Source: Epiperipatus broadwayi (taxonomy: Eukaryota > Onychophora > Udeonychophora > Euonychophora > Peripatidae). Taken from it: DNA of 64,000 nucleotides. The stretch lies in assembly GCA_028023455.1 (NCBI GenBank), contig JAQFVV010012405.1, positions 12,009,423 to 12,073,422 of the forward strand, given 5' to 3'. Below the pieces are notes generated by a model that saw only the letters and a program-made list of their open reading frames with translations, did no database searches and was not told where the DNA came from. The first letter of the stretch is position 1. The number at the start of each line of letters is the position of its first letter. The translations under genes and the position numbers were made by a program. Of this stretch, positions 58,390 through 64,000 are shown piece by piece.

Positions 58390-60110
58390 TCAGAAGTTTT
58401 TAAAATACATTTATAGAGATCTGCAGTGAAGAAATATTACCAATTTTCTTCCAGGATGAGTTGTCTGGTACTTGAAGTAGGTATTTACTATTTGCAACAT
58501 AAGAATTCATTAAAAAGAAGGTTCAAATTTTGAGCACAATTATTTAGAGAAGCTATTTCAGTAGTGGTTATTTGGTGGTTTAAAAATATAACAATGATGG
58601 CACCTTAGCAAACAATTATTTAAAGAAGGTAATTCCACTAAATATAACATCCCAATGCAGTTTAAAAGGGCAGGACACTTTTACTTTGGAAGAACTCCAC
58701 TGCTCATGTTCTGTATTTGGGAGATCACAAATTTTCATTATTTTGAGTAAGAAAAGATGACAAGACATTATATCTACTTAAATTTCAGTGTGGAATTTTG
58801 AAATGTTGCCTGAGAGTTTGTGCAGGCATGTTTAGTATTGTTATTCATCTGCACAAAAAATCCATATTAACACCAAAAAATATAAATAATACCAATAACG
58901 TGTATTTTTAGCACTCAAAACTGATTGATATGTCATAATAAAACTAAGCAGGTATTTCAAAAGACTAGTTCAGTTACATTTTGATTAGCCCAAGCAATTA
59001 TATTTATGTGAAAAGTGTGTGTGTGAGAGATCTATTATGTAACATTTCATTATGCAAGTACAAACTGTGATGTGTAATATGTTGCAATGCGATTATATAT
59101 ATTGTTTTAAATCTTTAATTTCTGTGCATCAATTTAATTCATTATGGATTCATGATAAAAAACCTATCTTTTGGATCCTGAAAAATAGTTCCATAAATAT
59201 TCTTCATAGTTTATTATTGTATCAGAGTGACCAACTCAATTGCTAGAGGCCTTTTGATTAAAATTCATTCACTTTCAGTGCTCAAATGTCTAACATCCTC
59301 TTTAAAAAATAAACCATTTTCTTAGATGCTTAATTTCAGAAAATAATAATGAGTGTTATCAATCAGTATGCTCTAAAATTCTTTATACAGTAAATTAAAC
59401 CACAAATTAAAAAATTGTTATCAGTTTTCTTATTATTAGTGGTATTATTAAAAAATAATAATTAATTGAGTTTTTCTTTATAAATCTTTTTATTCTTATC
59501 TGAACTGAACCTGCAATCACTGAAATTGTATGTCTAAAATTACATTGAATCACATTTTATGAATACTACCTCTTAGTTTCATTCATATGATTGCAATTTA
59601 ACAGTAAGAAATCTATAGTTTAGTTTTCATTTCTATTCATAGATGGCAGATTTAATTACAAAATAAAACCAGCTACAAAGTGTAAATGTGCATAGAGATT
59701 TTTTTCCCCATAACTAATTTGTTTTGTTTAAAATATCTTTTTATTTTTGAGCAATATTTTTAATGAGTAATATGAAATGCATATATTTTTTATAAATATT
59801 AATGTTTTAAGTATTGAAAACTCACATTGTGAGAAAGTTGGGAAAAAAGAACTTTATGTTAATGAAGCAGTAATTAAGTGTTAATTCTCAACTTCATCCC
59901 TCTACCACTAGACACAACCTTGTATGCTTAATATTACAAATGGACAGAAATAAGTTATGAAAAAACTAAAATCACTTAATATTTGCAGCCAAAGAGGATA
60001 AACCATGTATGCTGCTACCATATATACCTACTTTAGCTAAATAGCTTATTAAAGCACTTACTACAGATTTTAATTTAAGTTTTCACAGGCCACCGACCAT
60101 TAACAGATTA
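58390..60110. other. Spacer of mixed composition
   Basis: 58.43-58.85 kb is less AT-rich but contains no frame or motif that I recognise. A GT/GA tract (GTGTGTGTGTGAGAGA) lies near 59015. The 64-codon frame at 59052-59246 has no motif. Confidence 0.4.
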
Positions 60111-60129
60111 ATAATTCAAAAGACACATT

Positions 60130-60465
60130 TGTACTTGACCAAATCACCCAGGCTGTTTACAAAATCACATGCCCCAAAATGGATGCAGTGCAGCATATTA
60201 TGGTGAAACATGGGATACAATAGCCACCAGGGTATCACAACATTGATATTTATACAACAGAACTCGGATCAAATCTGAGGGTAGCTCAATATTTTTCAAA
60301 CATCAAAAATCCACACACCACATGTTCGAACACTCCACAGCTGAAATATTATGCACTGAGCATAATGACACCAAGTGCAAGATTAAGGAAGCATGCTTCA
60401 TAGCAAACGACCCCAATGCCATCAATAGGAGAGATGTCTGCTTCTCCCTTTCAAAATAATGGGCC
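60130..60465 (+). pseudogene. Penelope-like element, GIY-YIG nuclease remnant B
   Basis: Three frame-shifted pieces on + line up with a GIY-YIG domain: LDQITQAVYKITCPKMDA (the VYKI-x-C strand), AYYGETWDTIATRVSQH (equivalent to the YxGET...R-x-x-EH core, with Q for E before the His), and after a stop HHMFEHSTAEILCTEHNDTK followed by CKIKEACFIANDPNAINRRD and VCFSLSK. The last part carries the AEIL-x-x-E, K(R)KIKEA and NAINRR features that end such proteins. A frameshift near 60190, a TGA near 60240 and the absence of any reverse transcriptase upstream show it is dead and 5'-truncated. GC content is visibly higher than in the flanks, consistent with a more recent insertion than remnant A. Confidence 0.78.
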
Positions 60466-60469
60466 ATCT

Positions 60470-61490
60470 AGGCTATTTGCATACATTTGTAAATACCTTT
60501 ATTTAAAAAATATCTACAACAATCATTAATATAAGCTATGAATATGGGAACAAGAAGTACCTGAAAGCCCTAAGCAATTATTAATTTGTATTATAGCATC
60601 ACATATGTGCATTTCTAGTGCAATATGTAGATTATAAACCATAAGTGAAGTAAAACTAAGTTAGTACTTAAAAACTGTAGAAACTCTAAGCAAATACAAT
60701 ATTATACAAACGTTGTATTTATGAACCAAAGATGAGAATTTTTATAAAAATTTTGCAACATAATCATAATTGGAGTTTTTAACTTTTCTTAGGCACTTGT
60801 AATTTAGATATCAGTGCTTGAAGACAGAAATTTAAAAAAATTAAAAATGAATTAATGGAAAGCAAGCACAAATCTATATTTCCAGGCAATTAAAACATGC
60901 CTGGCCATACATTTGTATGCACACTAGTCACAAGAGAATGTTTGGAAACAATGCAAAAATATAAAATAAAGAAGGTCTGGAACATTACCAACTAACACCA
61001 ATGCAAATAATAAAAAGAATTCTGCTACCTTCTCTCCAAAAAGTGGTTCATGTAAATCATCTCATTTACCTATAATTTACATACTTTTTATATCTAGCCA
61101 TTCACCTATACTGTATAGATGTATCTCTATGATTATGATATCACTATATGATATTGAAAGCATGCTTAGACGATTATAATAATCTCATCTGAGGGAATTT
61201 TTATACCCTGCTTTCTATTAATTCATTTTCAAACTTTTCTTAATTCACATCTCCAAGCATTCGTATCTCGTTTTTGCAATAACAATAAAGCAATGCAAAA
61301 AAATATTAGAAAGTTTTACAAAAAAAAAAAACAACAACAAATAATTAAAATGTTTTTCATAGAACATAACATAAATAATAATAATTTTTAACACCAACTA
61401 ATGTCTGTAAAAATAATATCACTATATAATACCTTTAAAAGAAACAAATACAAAAAATGACATATTTTACCTTTACAATGCACAATAATA
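60470..61490. other. AT-rich spacer
   Basis: No coding frame, RNA or repeat recognised. Confidence 0.45.
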
Positions 61491-61496
61491 CTCTAT

Positions 61497-61992
61497 GACA
61501 GGCTAAAACCTGTATCAAATGCACCTTGAAATATTTATAATAGTCAAGCAAATATCATTTTGCCAATAGAGGGGCCTCACACAAACCATGACACAAGATA
61601 GCAACTTTTATAAAGATAAGAGGGGTCATCTTATCTTCAACCTAAATTTCTTCTTATAAAGACCAATCCGAAGTATACTGATTTGAGAGCATGTCATAGT
61701 TGTTCTCTTCACTGTTTAACTCACTGTAAATTACAAGACTTCATGAAGTTTAATTGATTAAGGAAATAGTGGACTTAAAAAATGAAGAGAACAACAACTA
61801 CATGCTCCCAAATCAGAATACTTCAGATTGGCCTATATAAGTAGAAATTTAGGTTAAAGATAAGATGGCCATTCTTATCTTTATAAAAGTCAATATCTTG
61901 GGTCGTGGCTTGTGTGAGATCTCTCTATCAGCAAAATGATATTTGCTTGACTGTTATAAATATTTCAAGGTGCATTTGATACAGGTTTTAAC
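61497..61992. repeat. Fold-back element with ~215-bp arms
   Basis: 61497-61713 and 61780-61992 are inverted copies with few mismatches: TAAAACCTGTATCAAATGCA against TGCATTTGATACAGGTTTTA, CAAGCAAATATCATTTTG against CAAAATGATATTTGCTTG, GTTGTTCTCTTCA against TGAAGAGAACAAC. The ~65-bp centre contains TTTAACTCACTG and TAAATTACA, which also occur in the centre-proximal part of the 2.9-4.7 kb composite (TTTAACTCACTGAGTCTAAATTACA), suggesting related families. No coding capacity. Confidence 0.9.
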
Positions 61993-61999
61993 TTGTCTT

Positions 62000-64000
62000 A
62001 AAGTATTTACATATACTTCCTGTGCGCTCAATAAAATATAATTACAATGCACAATAATGTATATCAATTATCAAAAGATTTACTAAAACAAAAGTGATGT
62101 TTATTTTTAAAAAAAAACTTATTTGTATTTTGTAAACAACATATCAATTAAAAAAATTGTTATTTGATAACAAAATGTTCATATATCACTTATAATTGTG
62201 ACATTTTAATCATGATAATAAGAAAAATTAAGTTAAAAAACATTTTAAATATAAAGCGACAGTTTGAAATTGTTGATTGTTATTGATATTGGGATTGTCT
62301 AAGTAGTGACTGGCTTTTAATGATAAATAGATATATATGGTTGAAAAATTATAATATTGTATATGAAAATTAACTTATCTAAATAAAGTAAAATAAAAAA
62401 TAAACATTTGATAATAAAATTTACATCAACATAAATAATAACTATATTAAAGTAATTGATTTTAATTAAATAATTTTAGTTTAAAACAAATTAAAATTAA
62501 ATTATAACTATATAGATAGAATAAAAAAAAGAAAATTTTAAAAATATATTTTCAACTTCCTGACTTTTGAAACAGAACCTTTACTTAAATTTTCTGATCA
62601 TTGTAAAATTCTTTTTTCTCTCTCTTTCTGTCTTTCTCTCGCTCGCTCTCTATCTCTACTTATTAATATGATCAAAAATCCAAAATCAGAAAAGGAAAAA
62701 AATTCTTTTTTAATAGTTTTTCCAACCTGATCAATAAAATTCTCTCAATAAAAGGTTTTTTTTTTTTTGTTAATAAAATGATTTATCAAAGAAATAAATC
62801 TTTACAAAAATGGTTCTAAAAGAAATAACATAAAAAGAATTGTAAGTTCTTATTTATTTTACTTTTCTTTAAAGAAAAGAAGACAATTTTTAACTGGTTA
62901 ATTTTTTATAAGATTTATTAATGTTAAATGTATTTGGTTTTGGAAGACACTCTTTATTATAAATTTTAATATAGATATCTGATTTAATATATTTTATAAA
63001 AATTTCACATTCCCTTAAGCTATTTTACTATTGTGTCATGTATCAGTCATCAATTCTTAAACAGGTTTAGGGATTTTTAATATCTCTGATATTTATATTG
63101 ATAATTTAAATCATTTGAATTTAGAAATAACAATATAAAAAGTTTGAACGAATGAAAAATATATAAAATCGTTGATTTTTTTTCCCCTTACAACCAACTT
63201 ACTTTAATAATGTTGTACTAAATTTTTTTTTAAAAAAAATAGAATATCAGACCAAACTAAAAAATAGAAAATAAATAAATAATGCATAAAATATTATATG
63301 GAGGGAATGAAAACTATATTAATATATACATATTAAAATTTAAATGCACTCACAAATACATTTATGTAAACAAAGTGTACAAATATATATATACTAAAAA
63401 TAATAATATTAATATATATATATATATATCTTAAGTTAAAGCATTCAATTAAACTTTTATTAATATTGCAATCTGCATTATAAGATTTCAATATTGGGCA
63501 CCCAATGAGATTACTACTAATAAATACTTTTATTAATTCACTACATTTCTAAGTGTCACAGATAAAAAATATATAATTAAGATTTTTGTTGAACTTTTAT
63601 GCCTAGATGGCAGTAGAAATCAATATTTTAAGAAAGAAAATGAAAGTTTGTTTTAGGAGATATAAATTCCCATAAATGTTGACATTTCATTGTTTTAATT
63701 ATTTATAAATATTTTTTTTTTGATAAATTAGTACATATTTTTTTTATTCATAGATATATTTATCATTGATATAAAGTGTTTTTTTGTTTGAATATATTTA
63801 TTTTTAAAATAAATTAGTCTGCTGAAAATATAATGTCAATTAGGAAATGGTCTTTATTAATGGTGTTATTATAGGATCTGTGTATTTTTAAATGTAAGGT
63901 TGAATTTTAATTTTAGGCTTATAGATTTTAATGAGATTTATTTAGAGTAAAAGAACTTGCAGAAAAAAAGTTTTTTTCTCATTATATATATATATTGTTA
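62000..64000. other. AT-rich spacer to window end
   Basis: Only low-complexity features: a TC-rich tract near 62615-62658 (TCTCTCTCTTTCTGTCTTTC, CTCGCTCGCTCTCTATCTC), TA tracts near 63415-63430 and 63981-63995, and several A/T runs. No gene recognised. Confidence 0.55.

Overview
This window is AT-rich, gene-poor eukaryotic DNA, most likely from an invertebrate animal with a repeat-laden genome. The evidence is the mixture of element types: RTE-type, esterase-bearing CR1/L2-type and Tx1/L1-like non-LTR retrotransposons, Penelope-like GIY-YIG remnants, tRNA-derived SINEs and many fold-back/MITE elements. TA-rich microsatellites are also abundant. I cannot name the species; a mollusc or an arthropod would fit. 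I found no intact host gene, no rRNA or bona fide tRNA gene, no CRISPR array and no operon-like organisation. Nearly all longer open frames belong to decayed mobile elements or are low-complexity artefacts.

Layout. 1-11 kb: AT-rich spacer with a large composite palindrome (2.9-4.7 kb) that was itself invaded by a 781-bp insert flanked by a 20-bp duplication, plus a short tRNA-derived SINE (7.0 kb). 11.1-14.06 kb: a decayed, 3'-truncated RTE-type LINE on +. 14-29.7 kb: mostly spacer, with a compound (TC)n(TA)n microsatellite, two more SINE copies (17.5 and 24.0 kb, the latter with a perfect 14-bp target-site duplication), a fold-back family with B-box-like arms (22.8-23.6 kb) and a MITE with a perfect 40-bp terminal inverted repeat (28.0-28.3 kb). 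29.7-32.4 kb: a degraded retroelement on - with a coiled-coil ORF. 37.0-37.4 kb: an unrecognised decayed coding region. 38.1-43.8 kb: a LINE on - with SGNH/GDSL esterase, endonuclease, reverse transcriptase and a C-terminal zinc knuckle, split by a ~1.45-kb insertion. 44.4-47.1 kb: a MITE and two fold-back elements. 47.8-52.4 kb: an L1/Tx1-like LINE on + with a two-knuckle ORF1 and a truncated endonuclease. 52.9-55.75 kb: a second, much better preserved RTE copy on -. 55.76-62 kb: an unrecognised coding remnant related to the insert at 39.7-40.1 kb, two Penelope-like GIY-YIG remnants, a 150-bp tandem repeat and another long fold-back element. 62-64 kb: AT-rich spacer.

The elements do not form a pathway. 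What links them is nesting and relative age: autonomous LINEs supply reverse transcriptase, while the short SINEs and fold-back/MITE families lack coding capacity and must have used proteins supplied elsewhere. The features most worth a second look are the ~80-nt SINE with almost no body, the fold-back families, the esterase-LINE with its insertion, the different active-site lesions in the two RTE endonucleases, and the unidentified coding relics at 37.0-37.4 kb and 39.9/55.8 kb.
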